This document shows, piece after piece, positions 37,548-47,589 of a stretch of 58,409 nucleotides of DNA. Origin of the DNA: Hyphomicrobiales bacterium. Its GTDB lineage: Bacteria; Pseudomonadota; Alphaproteobacteria; Rhizobiales; Rhizobiaceae. The notes beneath the pieces are model-generated. The model searched no databases and was not told where the DNA came from. It saw only the letters and a list, made by a program, of their open reading frames with translations. The DNA lies in NCBI GenBank assembly GCA_900472295.1, contig UCIA01000005.1, forward strand, positions 68,791 to 127,199. Reading direction: 5' to 3'. Every line of letters starts with the position of its first letter. Positions within the stretch are counted from its first letter, which is position 1. The position numbers and the translations under genes were made by a program.

Positions 37548-37572
37548 TGATTCGCTTTTTTGATGCGAATCA
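37548..37572. promoter_or_regulatory. Dyad in the dnaG-rpoD gap
   Basis: TGATTCGC (37548-37555) and GCGAATCA (37565-37572) are perfect inverses around TTTTTTGAT. Just before lies a second palindrome, CGTCGA-A-TCGACG (37518-37530). Either may act as a terminator for dnaG or an operator for rpoD. The rest of 37478-37894 holds no ORF I accept. Confidence 0.5.
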
Positions 37573-37713
37573 TGCGAGAGGCGCTTGACCTTCTGGCAGA
37601 ATGACGGAATCAGGACGATTCGAAACGTTAACCCGTGCCGGCGTCGATGGGAAATGCAGCGATGTGAGGTGCTGATCACTGGACAGGTCGTTAGCCTGCC
37701 ACAGATATCAGGG

Positions 37714-37728
37714 TTAATCTGGACTTAA
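37714..37728. promoter_or_regulatory. CtrA-type motif upstream of rpoD
   Basis: TTAA-N7-TTAA matches the core consensus of the alphaproteobacterial cell-cycle regulator CtrA. It lies about 170 bases before the rpoD start. Eight fixed bases can occur by chance, so this is a candidate only. Confidence 0.4.
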
Positions 37729-37729
37729 T

Positions 37730-37763
37730 GCATGTCGCCCAAAAGTGAAAACCGGTTTTGGGC
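37730..37763. repeat. Partial GCATGTCG-type dispersed hairpin
   Basis: GCATGTCGCCCAAAA (37730-37744) is followed by TTTTGGGC (37756-37763). It shares its left half with the elements at 42465-42509 and 58330-58374 but lacks the closing GACATGC. It sits in the rpoD leader. Confidence 0.6.
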
Positions 37764-37894
37764 ATATGAACCAAACAAAGAGTTGATGCGGTTACCGGCC
37801 CGGTGAAGCGCGTTCCGTTACGAACGCATGTGATTTGACCGGTGCGGCAGCTTACGCGGCTTCGATGTTCGGCCGCTAGGAGAAGATAAAGACT

Positions 37895-39922
<2,028 letters not shown>

Positions 39923-39947
39923 GGCAAGCGACAACGCGATGCATTTC

Positions 39948-39972
39948 AAAGGGCGCCAATGGCGCCCTTTTT
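39948..39972 (+). terminator. Rho-independent terminator of rpoD
   Basis: AAAGGGCGCC (39948-39957) and GGCGCCCTTT (39961-39970) form a perfect 10-bp stem with a 3-base loop, followed by TT. It lies 26 bases after the rpoD stop. Confidence 0.85.
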
Positions 39973-40119
39973 GCTATGGGCGCGACGGCTCTTGCCGCCC
40001 ATCTGCGTCGGGAGGATACTTGCCCGTCGGATGCATGTTCTGGGCGACAAACCGGATGCTCGCCCCGGCGAAGGTCCATGACCTGAACCGCGCTCCGTGG
40101 CGCCGGAGGGAGGTGTGCC

Positions 40120-40413
40120 GTGACAACCTACATCCTTTTGATGAACTGGACAGAACAGGGCGCCAAAAATGTGCGCGAGTCGCCGAAGCGGCTCGACGCC
40201 GCCAAGAAGCAACTGGCTGACATGGGCGGATCGTTCAAGGCGTTTTACCTGACCATGGGCGAATGCGACATGGTGGCTGTGGTCGAAGCGCCAGACGATG
40301 CTGTGCTTGCCCGTTTCGCGCTGATGCTGGGGGCGGGTGGCAGTGTCAAGACGCGAACGCTCAAGGCTTTCCCTGAATTTGCCTATCGCGAAATCGTCAC
40401 CTCGCTTGGATAG
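40120..40413 (+). CDS. GYD-domain protein
   Basis: A 97-residue alpha+beta-barrel-type protein of the GYD family: the first strand TTYILLMNWTEQGAKNVRESPKRLDAAKKQL, then GGSFKAFYLTMGECDMVAVVEAPDDAVLARFALMLG. Function unknown in the family; it may bind or degrade a small compound. The start is GTG 40120, preceded by GGAGGGAGG at a suitable distance. Confidence 0.85.
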   Translation: MTTYILLMNWTEQGAKNVRESPKRLDAAKKQLADMGGSFKAFYLTMGECDMVAVVEAPDDAVLARFALMLGAGGSVKTRTLKAFPEFAYREIVTSLG

Positions 40414-40508
40414 GCACCCGGGGCTGGCAGTAACGAGGCCAGAAACATTTCGGGTGATCAATGCGGGGTGCGGCTTGACGGCGCCTGATCTGCCGATATT
40501 GAGGAGAA

Positions 40509-41144
40509 ATGCTCCTCTCGCTCGAGAAGAACTTCATCTTCATCCACATCCCGAAGACGGCCGGGACATCGATCACGCGTGCCTTGCGGCCATGGTGCCT
40601 GGAGCCGAAGCCGACGCAGTGGCGCCGACTGCTGTCGCGTCTGCCGATTCCTGAAGCGCCGGACAAGGCAAATTTCAATCAGCACGACAAGGCCGACTGG
40701 CTTCGGCGCAAAATGCCAGGCCAGCTCTACGACAGCGCCTACAAATTCGCCGTGGTGCGCAATCCTTTCGACCTGGCCGCTTCCAACTACCAGCATCTGC
40801 GCCGGAAGACTTCGCGGCGCCGGCATCGCCAGGCGCAAAGCTGGGACTTCAAGGCGTTCCTGGGCTATCTCGAGCGCAAGAACCGGCGGGCGCGGGTAGA
40901 CCAGACGAGCTGGATTTCGGACCGGGATGGAAACCTCATCATCGACGAGGTATTGCGTTTCGAGACGCTGGCCGACCAGTTCAACCTGCTGGTCGAGCGG
41001 CTCGGTCTTCCCGGCGAGGTGGTGCTGCCCCGGTCGAACGCCAACCCGCCTTACGACTATCGCTCGGTCTACGATGACGAGGCGAAAGCCATCGTCCGGC
41101 GGCTCTATATCAGGGATTTCCAGCGCTTCGGCTATGAGTTCTGA
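40509..41144 (+). CDS. Sulfotransferase-family protein
   Basis: A 211-residue sulfotransferase. The 5'-phosphosulfate-binding motif is FIHIPKTAGTS near residue 12 (H-x-P-K-x-x-G-T/S), and the 3'-phosphate motif is KFAVVRNPFDLAASNYQ (V-R-N-P-x-D). These belong to the Sulfotransferase_2 type that transfers sulfate from PAPS to a sugar. A rhizobial role in modifying surface polysaccharide or a signal is possible but no polysaccharide genes are near. ATG 40509 follows GAGGAGAA. Confidence 0.87.
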   Translation: MLLSLEKNFIFIHIPKTAGTSITRALRPWCLEPKPTQWRRLLSRLPIPEAPDKANFNQHDKADWLRRKMPGQLYDSAYKFAVVRNPFDLAASNYQHLRRKTSRRRHRQAQSWDFKAFLGYLERKNRRARVDQTSWISDRDGNLIIDEVLRFETLADQFNLLVERLGLPGEVVLPRSNANPPYDYRSVYDDEAKAIVRRLYIRDFQRFGYEF

Positions 41145-41241
41145 TCTTCTCGGCGCACGTCTGGCGCGGCTTGGCCATGTTGCGGGAGGGTCGCATTTTG
41201 CGGATAGTCGTTCCGTCCCTCGCGATCGCGGTCTGAAACCC

Positions 41242-41622
41242 ATGAGCAAGCCTCTGCTGACAGTCTGGTACAACACACGCTGCCCGGTCTGCGATGGCGG
41301 CATCACCAGGCAGAAAAGGCGGTTGATCGAGGCGATCAAGGCTGGGCGTATCGCGTTCCGCGACATCAATCTCGAACCGGCGGCGCTCGCCGGCCACGGC
41401 GCCTCGCTGGAGGACATTCGCCGCCGGCTGCATGCCACGGATGATCAGGGCAGGCTGCTGGTCGGCGCCGATGTCGCGGTCGCCGTGTGGAGGGCGACGC
41501 CGGGCGAGAGCTGGCTGGCGACGCTGTTCGGCAATCCGGTCGCGCTGCCGCTGACGCGCTTCGCCTATGATCGCTTCGCCGACCTTCTCTATGCCTGGAA
41601 CCGGCGCAAGGGCCGCTGGTAG
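41242..41622 (+). CDS. DCC-family thiol-disulfide protein (DUF393)
   Basis: A 126-residue DUF393 protein. The hallmark YNTRCPVCDGGI near the N-terminus gives the D-x-x-C-P-x-C type pair of cysteines. Such proteins are predicted thiol-disulfide oxidoreductases. ATG 41242 is taken because the family strand follows it; the frame is open upstream but overlaps the sulfotransferase gene. A hairpin CAAGGCCCG/CGGGCCTTG (41628-41655) follows the stop without a clear U tract. Confidence 0.87.
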   Translation: MSKPLLTVWYNTRCPVCDGGITRQKRRLIEAIKAGRIAFRDINLEPAALAGHGASLEDIRRRLHATDDQGRLLVGADVAVAVWRATPGESWLATLFGNPVALPLTRFAYDRFADLLYAWNRRKGRW

Positions 41623-41698
41623 CGAGCCAAGGCCCGAAGATATCTCCGGGCCTTGTCGCCGTAGGCAAAATCAACCGGCTGGCGCTGCCTTTAGATAC

Positions 41699-41761
41699 AT
41701 CGTAAGATATATCTTGACTCGTCGATGGCACGAGCCTACTTAAGATGTATCGTAAGATATA
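41699..41761. promoter_or_regulatory. PadR operator repeats
   Basis: ATCGTAAGATATA occurs twice, at 41699-41711 and 41749-41761, exactly 50 bases apart. The first copy runs into the perfect palindrome AAGATATATCTT (41704-41715). Both precede the PadR start at 41777, the second close to the ribosome site AAGGAG. This suits autorepression by PadR, which often binds two half-turn-related sites. Confidence 0.65.
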
Positions 41762-41776
41762 ACTCAAGGAGCAATC

Positions 41777-42451
41777 ATGCACAGACATCATCCCTTTGGC
41801 GAGCGCGCTGAGCGCGCTTTCCTGCATATGGCAGGCAAATTTGGTGGCAGAGGCGGCGGCGGCTTTGGCCCTTTCGGACATGGCGGTCGTGGTGGCGGGC
41901 GCGGCGGCCCGGGCGACATGTTTCGCGCCGGACGCATGCTGGCCGACGGCGATCTCAAACTAATCACCCTGTCGCTGCTGGCGCAGGCGCCGCGCCATGG
42001 CTACGACATCATCAAGGCACTGGAAGAGCGCACCAGCGGCATCTACAGCCCGAGCCCGGGCGTGGTCTATCCGACGCTGACCTTCCTGGAAGAGGCCGGC
42101 TATGCCGCCTCCGCCGCCGACGGCAACAAGAAGGTGTTTTCGATCACCGAGGCGGGGCAGGCGCATCTAGCCGAGAACCGCGAAATGATCGACGGCGTGC
42201 TCGAACATCTCGAGCGCTTCGGCCGCAAGATGGCCAAGGCGCGCGACTGGTTCGGCTGGAACGACGACGGTGAGGAAGGCGGGCGGCGCGGCCGCGGCCG
42301 TTCGGACGCACGCGACGAGTTCCGCGCCGTGCGCCACCGGCTGCGCGCAGCACTCGGCGAAATCGTCGACGCGCCGGCCGAAAAGCAGGCCGAAGCGATC
42401 GCCATACTGGAAGGGGCCGCCGAAGCGCTCGAAGCGCTGTCGCGCGGCTGA
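41777..42451 (+). CDS. PadR-family regulator
   Basis: A 224-residue regulator. Residues 20-47 are a Gly/Arg/Phe-rich low-complexity stretch. The PadR winged helix follows (about 58-135): LITLSLLAQAPRHGYDIIKALEERTSGIYSPSPGVVYPTLTFLEEAGYAASAADGNKKVFSITEAGQAHL. The C-terminal part is helical and likely for dimerisation. PadR proteins respond to phenolics or drugs. It stands alone, and the matching direct repeats upstream suggest it regulates itself. Confidence 0.9.
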   Translation: MHRHHPFGERAERAFLHMAGKFGGRGGGGFGPFGHGGRGGGRGGPGDMFRAGRMLADGDLKLITLSLLAQAPRHGYDIIKALEERTSGIYSPSPGVVYPTLTFLEEAGYAASAADGNKKVFSITEAGQAHLAENREMIDGVLEHLERFGRKMAKARDWFGWNDDGEEGGRRGRGRSDARDEFRAVRHRLRAALGEIVDAPAEKQAEAIAILEGAAEALEALSRG

Positions 42452-42464
42452 CCTGGTTTTCTGT

Positions 42465-42509
42465 GCATGTCGTCATCCCAAAACCGCTCGACACTTTTGG
42501 GCGACATGC
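42465..42509. repeat. GCATGTCG-type dispersed hairpin
   Basis: A 45-base hairpin-forming repeat: outer arms GCATGTCG (42465-42472) and CGACATGC (42502-42509), inner arms CCCAAAA and TTTTGGG. It is a full copy of the family also found at 58330-58374 and in part at 37730-37763. It lies between PadR and HlyU genes. Confidence 0.7.
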
Positions 42510-42618
42510 ATTAGCGGGCCGCGCAGCCGCGGCCCTTGCCGACCGAGCCAAGGACCGTTAGTGAAAATCATCCCGCGCCACACCATGTGGTGTGGGATGA
42601 TTGCGTTGGAGGCTGCTC

Positions 42619-42915
42619 ATGTCTTTTCTAAAACGTCTTTTCGGCGGCGGTGGCGGCGGTGACGCAAGCGAGCCAAAGACTGCGGCTGCGGCAAAACAGG
42701 TCGAGCACAAGGGATTCCTGGTCAGCGCCACGCCCTACAAGGCGGAAGGCCAGTATCAGACCTGCGGCGTGGTTTCGAAGGAAGTCGACGGCGTGATGAA
42801 AGAACACCGCTTCATCCGCGCAGACCGTTTCGCCGGACTGGACGACGCCGTCGACATCTCGATCAAGAAGGGCATCCAACTGGTCGACGAGCAGGGCGAG
42901 AAGATGTTCGGGTAG
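42619..42915 (+). CDS. HlyU-family protein
   Basis: A 98-residue protein of the HlyU family (not the ArsR-type Vibrio HlyU helix-turn-helix; this short form is the one common in rhizobia). After a Gly-rich patch come EHKGFLVSATPYKAEGQYQTCGVVSKEVDGVMKEHRFIRADRFAGLDDAVDISIKKGIQLVDEQGE. The function is not established. ATG 42619 follows TTGGAGG. Confidence 0.82.
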   Translation: MSFLKRLFGGGGGGDASEPKTAAAAKQVEHKGFLVSATPYKAEGQYQTCGVVSKEVDGVMKEHRFIRADRFAGLDDAVDISIKKGIQLVDEQGEKMFG

Positions 42916-43001
42916 AGCCGAACTGGTCGAGCCGACGAAAGCAGACTTTGCGCCTGAATCTCGAATGACGGCAGTGGGCCGCAAGCAGAGAGTTTCGACA
43001 C

Positions 43002-43484
43002 TTGAGCGTAGCATTTGCCAAGGAGGAAAGCGCCGAGGCTGCATCGGAAACCATCCTGCCGGCTCGCCCTATCTCCGATCGGATCAACCTTGTCACGGAA
43101 GCGGGCCTCAAGATGCTGCAGGTTGAATTGGCTCGCGCTCAGCAAGCTCTCGAGGCCGCTAGCGTGCTGGAAGATGTCAATGAGCGGCGACGCCAGTCAG
43201 CGGTTCCGGTTCGAGATATGCGTTATTATGCCGAGCGCGTCCGTACGGCACAGCTTATGTCGGCACCCACATCCAATGAGGTGATCGGCTTCGGGCACAC
43301 CGTTACCTTCAAGCGTGATGATGGCCGCACTCAGACCTTCCGCATCGTTGGTGAGGATGAGGCCAACCCATCCCAAGCTTCCATATCGCATGGTTCACCG
43401 GTTGCCATCGCGCTGACTGGCAAAACCGTTGGCGACCTGGTCCAGCTAGGGCAGCGCGAACTTGAGATCCTGTCCATTTCCTAG
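43002..43484 (+). CDS. Gre-like elongation factor, variant
   Basis: A 160-residue protein. The C-terminal half is a clear GreA/GreB C-terminal domain (GFGHTVTFKRDDGR ... RIVGEDEANPSQASISHGSPVAIALTGKTVGDLVQL). The N-terminal coiled coil is present but short (NLVTEAGLKMLQVELARAQQALE ... AERVRTAQLM). The acidic DxSEN tip that GreA pushes into the polymerase to cut RNA is missing; VRDMRYY is seen instead. It may be a polymerase regulator without cleavage activity. The start is TTG 43002. The canonical greA is not in this window. Confidence 0.82.
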   Translation: MSVAFAKEESAEAASETILPARPISDRINLVTEAGLKMLQVELARAQQALEAASVLEDVNERRRQSAVPVRDMRYYAERVRTAQLMSAPTSNEVIGFGHTVTFKRDDGRTQTFRIVGEDEANPSQASISHGSPVAIALTGKTVGDLVQLGQRELEILSIS

Positions 43485-43593
43485 TTGGACATTGGTATGA
43501 CGGACGAACGGGGCGAGTGCCCCGAGTTAAAGACGGGCACCTTGAGACGCGCTCAACTGCGCCAGCGGCTCCTGCTCAAGGCCCGACGGCAAG

Positions 43594-43621
43594 AAGGCAG
43601 GCGCCGAAGCGCCTGCCTTTT
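43594..43621. terminator. Bidirectional terminator
   Basis: AAGGCAGGCGC (43594-43604) and GCGCCTGCCTT (43609-43619) form a perfect 11-bp stem with a CGAA loop, followed by TT on the plus strand. It lies between the convergent Gre-like and azoreductase genes. Confidence 0.75.
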
Positions 43622-43640
43622 CAATGCGGATAACGGGAGC

Positions 43641-44276
43641 TTACGCGGCGATTTGCGCGCTCGCGGTCGCGGCCACCACGGCGTCGACCTTGGCCGTCGC
43701 CTTGGCCAGCGCGGCGGTCACGGCATCGGCGCCCATGCCGACGCCTTCGATGCGGATGACTTCGACATCGGTCATGCCGAGGAAGCCGAGCACCGAGCGC
43801 AGATACGGGACAGCGTGGTCCATCTGGACGGCGGCACCCTCGGAATAGATGCCGCCGGAAGCCAGCACGATGTAGACCTTCTTGCCGGTGACGAGGCCCT
43901 TCGGGCCGCTCTCGCCATAGGAGAAGCTCTTGCCGGAACGGGCGATGTGATCGACCCACGACTTCAGCGTCGAGGAGATGTTGAAGTTGATGAAGCCGGT
44001 GGCCAGGATCACGGTGTCGGCCGCAAACAGCTCGTCCACCGCCACATCGGAGACGCCGACGACTTTGGCCTGGCGCGGGGTGCGGGCTTCGGCGGGCGTG
44101 TAGATGCCGGTCGCATAATCGGCGTCGATATGCGGCAGCGGGTTGGCGACGAGGTCGCGCACGACGAGTTCGGCCGACGGATCAGCGGCGACAAGCTTTT
44201 GCGCGAATTCGGTGGCGATGCGGGTCGAGTGCGAAGCGGAGCCACGCGGGCTCGAGGTTACAAGAAGGATGGACAT
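43641..44276 (-). CDS. azoR: FMN-dependent NADH-azoreductase
   Basis: A 211-residue flavodoxin-fold azoreductase/quinone reductase. The FMN loop is TSSPRGSASHSTRIATEFA, then ATGFINFNISSTLKSWVDHIARSGKSFSY and VYIVLASGGIYSEG, both characteristic of AzoR. It uses NADH to reduce azo dyes, quinones and perhaps nitro compounds, protecting from thiol stress. It is divergent from a LysR regulator. Confidence 0.92.
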   Translation of the reverse strand: MSILLVTSSPRGSASHSTRIATEFAQKLVAADPSAELVVRDLVANPLPHIDADYATGIYTPAEARTPRQAKVVGVSDVAVDELFAADTVILATGFINFNISSTLKSWVDHIARSGKSFSYGESGPKGLVTGKKVYIVLASGGIYSEGAAVQMDHAVPYLRSVLGFLGMTDVEVIRIEGVGMGADAVTAALAKATAKVDAVVAATASAQIAA

Positions 44277-44315
44277 AGCGGTTCTCTCCAGTGGAATTGA
44301 ATTGTCCCGCTTGAT

Positions 44316-44333
44316 ATGGGCCTATCGACCCAT
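44316..44333. promoter_or_regulatory. LysR-type dyad between azoR and lysR
   Basis: ATGGG (44316-44320) and CCCAT (44329-44333) are inverse arms with 8 bases between. The dyad lies 40 bases upstream of azoR and 52 upstream of the LysR gene. The AT-rich stretch GGTATATTTTCTATAGG follows and probably holds the promoter. Confidence 0.5.
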
Positions 44334-44384
44334 TCAAAAAACTGGTATATTTTCTATAGGATACATCCATAAAGTAGATATGCT

Positions 44385-45332
44385 ATGCAGCCCAATCCGA
44401 CGCTTGACCAATTGCAGATCCTGGTGGCCGTGGCCGACACAGGCAGCTTCTCCGCCGCGGGCCGCAAGCTCAACCGGGCGCAGTCCGTCATCAGCTATGG
44501 CATTGCCAATCTCGAGGCGCAGCTTGGGCTGAAACTGTTCGAGCGCGAGGGAACACGCGAGCCGCAGCTGACCGAGATCGGCCGGGCGATGCTTGAGGAT
44601 GCGCGGCGCATGGTCGGCGTGCTGCAGCGCATTCGCTCGCGCGTCGACAGCCACAATCAGGGGCTGGAGGCGGAAGTCGCCTTGTCCCTCGATGTCGCGC
44701 TGCCGGCACCGGTGCTGGTGCGGGTGCTCAAGGCGTTCGAGGCGCAGTTTCCGACCGTGATGCTGCGCCTGCATATCGGCACGCTCGGCCTGATCCCCGA
44801 TTATGTCTTGAGCGGCCAGGCCGATCTCGGCATTGGCGGGCTGCTGGGCGAGGTCGACGTACATCTGACGGCAATCGGCTTCATGTCGATGGTGCCGGCG
44901 GCCGCACCCAGCCATCCGCTGGCGCAGCTGCCGAAGCCGGTGGCGATCGAGGATGTGCGCGAGCACACGCAGCTTGTGGTTTCCGATCAGTCCGAGCGCA
45001 CCAAGGGGCGCGACTATGGCGTGCTCGCCTATCGCACATGGCGGATGACGGACATGCGCACCAAGCACATGCTGATGCGGTCGGGCCTGGGCTGGGGCGG
45101 CTTGCCGCGCTGGCTGATCGCCGATGATCTGGCGAGCGGCCGGCTGGTCGAACTCGATCTCGAACAATTCAAGGAGGCGAAAGCGCCGCTCTATGCGATG
45201 CACCGCTTCGACCGCAGCCCAAAGCCCGCGGCCGCATGGCTGATCGACCAGTTCAAAACCCAGCTCGGCTGCTTCAACGAGTTCGAGCCGGGCCCTGTGC
45301 CTACGGTGCAGGGCATCCCCGGGGAGATATGA
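44385..45332 (+). CDS. LysR-family regulator
   Basis: A 315-residue LysR regulator. The DNA-binding part is TLDQLQILVAVADTGSFSAAGRKLNRAQSVISYGIANLEAQLGLKLFEREG; the substrate-binding domain follows from about residue 90. It is divergent from azoR and is expected to activate it when a quinone or azo-type stressor is bound. Its stop lies 14 bases from the convergent TetR gene. Confidence 0.9.
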   Translation: MQPNPTLDQLQILVAVADTGSFSAAGRKLNRAQSVISYGIANLEAQLGLKLFEREGTREPQLTEIGRAMLEDARRMVGVLQRIRSRVDSHNQGLEAEVALSLDVALPAPVLVRVLKAFEAQFPTVMLRLHIGTLGLIPDYVLSGQADLGIGGLLGEVDVHLTAIGFMSMVPAAAPSHPLAQLPKPVAIEDVREHTQLVVSDQSERTKGRDYGVLAYRTWRMTDMRTKHMLMRSGLGWGGLPRWLIADDLASGRLVELDLEQFKEAKAPLYAMHRFDRSPKPAAAWLIDQFKTQLGCFNEFEPGPVPTVQGIPGEI

Positions 45333-45346
45333 TCCTTCCCTTGGGC

Positions 45347-45946
45347 TTATGTCCGGCTTGGAGCCAGCCCGTCGATCAGTGCCATGAGCACGGTTCGATA
45401 GTCTTCGGCCGAGGCGCCGGCCTCGACGGCCAGTGCCGCACGATCGAAAGCGGCCGCGAGCACGGCGGTCAGCGCGTCCACCGGCAGCCTCTCGATGGAC
45501 TGTTCGCGCATGGCCGCAACCAGGCCTTCGCGCAGCGAACGGTTGCCATGGCGGTTGTCGATCGCGTCCATGGCGGCGCGGCCGAGCACGGCGGGTCCGT
45601 CGAGCAGCAAAAGCCGAGTGCGGCCGGGGACTTGCATGGCGGCGAGGTAGGCTTCGGAGCCGGCAATCAGCGCATCGCGGGCAAACAGTGAGGGTGGTGA
45701 GGCGCGCTCGATCTCTTCCGCCACTGCCGCCGCCTCCTGCTCGGCCACGGCGGCAAACAGCGCCTGCTTGTCGGCGAAGTGGTGATAGAGCGCGCCGCGG
45801 GTGACGCCGGCGGCGGCGACGATCTCCGGCGTGCCGGTCTCGGCGTAGGATTTTTCGATGAACAATTTTCGCGCTGCCGCGATCAGGTCGGCGCGCGTCG
45901 CTTCGGTTCGGTCGCGGTTGGAACGGCGAGCGATTTCTTGTTGCAT
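45347..45946 (-). CDS. TetR-family regulator
   Basis: A 199-residue TetR/AcrR repressor. The helix-turn-helix is LIAAARKLFIEKSYAETGTPEIVAAAGVTRGALYHHFADKQALFAAV. The C-terminal ligand domain is typical in length. It is divergent from the VOC protein, and two near-identical palindromes lie between them, so it probably represses both genes and is released by a small ligand. Confidence 0.9.
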   Translation of the reverse strand: MQQEIARRSNRDRTEATRADLIAAARKLFIEKSYAETGTPEIVAAAGVTRGALYHHFADKQALFAAVAEQEAAAVAEEIERASPPSLFARDALIAGSEAYLAAMQVPGRTRLLLLDGPAVLGRAAMDAIDNRHGNRSLREGLVAAMREQSIERLPVDALTAVLAAAFDRAALAVEAGASAEDYRTVLMALIDGLAPSRT

Positions 45947-45991
45947 ACATGCAGCCTGTATGTTAATTCAATCTACATGCAGACTGTATGT
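45947..45991. promoter_or_regulatory. Twin TetR operators
   Basis: Two 17-base palindromes, ACATGCAG-C-CTGTATGT (45947-45963) and ACATGCAG-A-CTGTATGT (45975-45991), differ only at the centre. They are 28 bases apart (centre to centre), and both are followed by TAATT. One abuts the TetR start and the other sits 22 bases before the VOC start. This gives autoregulation and target control. Confidence 0.8.
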
Positions 45992-46012
45992 TAATTGAAG
46001 GGAGAAAGAAAG

Positions 46013-46438
46013 ATGAAGACGACGAGCTATTACCCGGTGCTGATGACGGGCGACGTTGCCGGCACGAAAGACTTTTATATCAAGCACTTCCGCTTCAAGG
46101 CGCTGTTTGAGAGCGACTGGTACGTGCATCTGCAGTCGGCCGAGGACAAGCGCGTCAACCTCGGCATCGTCCAGGGCGATCACGAGACGATCCCGGAAGA
46201 GGGGCGCGGCCGCACATCCGGTCTGCTGATCAATTTCGAGGTGAGGGACCCCGATGCGGTCTATGAGCGGATCGTTGCGGCCGGCCTGCCGATCCTGCGC
46301 AGCCTGCGCGATGAACCCTTCGGCCAGCGCCATTTCATCACAAGGGATCCCAATGGCGTGCTGATCGACGTCATCAAGCCGATCCCGCCCAGCGAGGAGT
46401 TTCTGGCGCAGTTTGCCGAGGGTGCGGTGGGGGTCTGA
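46013..46438 (+). CDS. VOC-family (glyoxalase-like) protein
   Basis: A 141-residue single VOC domain: [38 protein letters not shown], then [21 protein letters not shown] and [21 protein letters not shown] with the terminal Asp/Glu-type metal position. The fold serves glyoxalase, dioxygenase and resistance (bleomycin-binding) proteins. The substrate cannot be told. ATG 46013 follows AAGGGAGAAAG. It is under likely control of the divergent TetR. Confidence 0.88.
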   Translation: MKTTSYYPVLMTGDVAGTKDFYIKHFRFKALFESDWYVHLQSAEDKRVNLGIVQGDHETIPEEGRGRTSGLLINFEVRDPDAVYERIVAAGLPILRSLRDEPFGQRHFITRDPNGVLIDVIKPIPPSEEFLAQFAEGAVGV

Positions 46439-46533
46439 ACGATGGCAGCAAATGTCGGCAGCAGCTTCGGCCCCTGTGGCCGATGCTCTGCCACGCGGTC
46501 TATGCTGGGTGGCGTTGAAACTGGACCTGCCGC

Positions 46534-47445
46534 ATGTCTGACATCTGCCTTGTTCGCGCGCCTTCCAATCTCGGTCTGCGGCCGTTGCGGCCGGGCCATG
46601 TTCCCGGGACTTGGCGCGCGCCGCAGGCGCTGACAGAGGCCGGCCTCATCGAGGCTCTGACGCCGACGCGCGTTGTCGATCTCGAAAGGCCCGCTTACAG
46701 CATCGAGCCGCAACCGGGCACAAGGCTGCGCAATGGTCCGGCGATCCGACGCTTCAATTTCGAGCTTGCCGAGATCGTCGCCGGTGCTCTTGGACGGGGC
46801 GAGTTCCCGCTGATCGTCGGCGGCGATTGTTCGATCCTGCTTGGCGCACTGGTGGCGGCACGACGCTTAGGCGGGGTCGCTCTGGTCCATGTCGATGGCC
46901 ACAGCGATTTCCGCCATCCCGGCAATTACGATGTCGACGCCGCGCTCGGTTCCGTCGCCGGCATGGACCTGGCGCTCGCCACGGGACGCGGCGAGGCTTT
47001 GCTGACGCAATGGCCCGGCATTGCCGGCCCGCTCGTTGCCGACGAGGCGGTGGTGCAGATCGGCGAGCGCGAGAGCCGCGATGCCGATTTTGAATGGGCC
47101 GACATCAATGCGTCGGCCATCACGCGCATCGATGTCTTTGCCGCGCAGGACCTCGGCGCTGCCGGCGTGCTGGAAAAGACGCGAGCGACGCTGGCGCGCG
47201 CCGGTTGTCCCTACTGGCTGCATCTCGATGTCGACGTGCTCGACCAGACAATCATGCCGGCGGTGGATTCGCCCGGCAGTCCCGGCATCGATCCTGACGA
47301 TCTCGTTGCGATCCTGTCGGCGCTGGCGGCGGACAAGCGCTGCATCGGCATGGACATGACGATCTTCGATCCAGACCTCGACCCGACCGGAGACCTGGCG
47401 CGGCTTTTGGTGTCGCTGCTCGGGCGGGTGATCAAGCACCGATAG
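46534..47445 (+). CDS. Arginase-family ureohydrolase
   Basis: A 303-residue ureohydrolase. Metal motifs are GGDCS (96-100), DGHSD (121-125) and LDVDVLD near residue 225. In standard arginase or agmatinase the first is GGDHS, with His as a Mn ligand; here it is Cys. The other Asp/His ligands are present. It may hydrolyse a guanidino compound or an unusual amidine. It follows the VOC gene by about 95 bases on the same strand. Confidence 0.87.
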   Translation: MSDICLVRAPSNLGLRPLRPGHVPGTWRAPQALTEAGLIEALTPTRVVDLERPAYSIEPQPGTRLRNGPAIRRFNFELAEIVAGALGRGEFPLIVGGDCSILLGALVAARRLGGVALVHVDGHSDFRHPGNYDVDAALGSVAGMDLALATGRGEALLTQWPGIAGPLVADEAVVQIGERESRDADFEWADINASAITRIDVFAAQDLGAAGVLEKTRATLARAGCPYWLHLDVDVLDQTIMPAVDSPGSPGIDPDDLVAILSALAADKRCIGMDMTIFDPDLDPTGDLARLLVSLLGRVIKHR

Positions 47446-47589
47446 GCCTTAATTGAACATCATGCCATGGTTGCCGCAATAACCAGCTACCGCAATTTAC
47501 AATGACCCGATATGCCAAGCTTGGAAAGTTTGATTTCTGAGCGATGCGCGATGCTATCATGCGAGTGCAGGTGGCGAGCGAACCATTGA

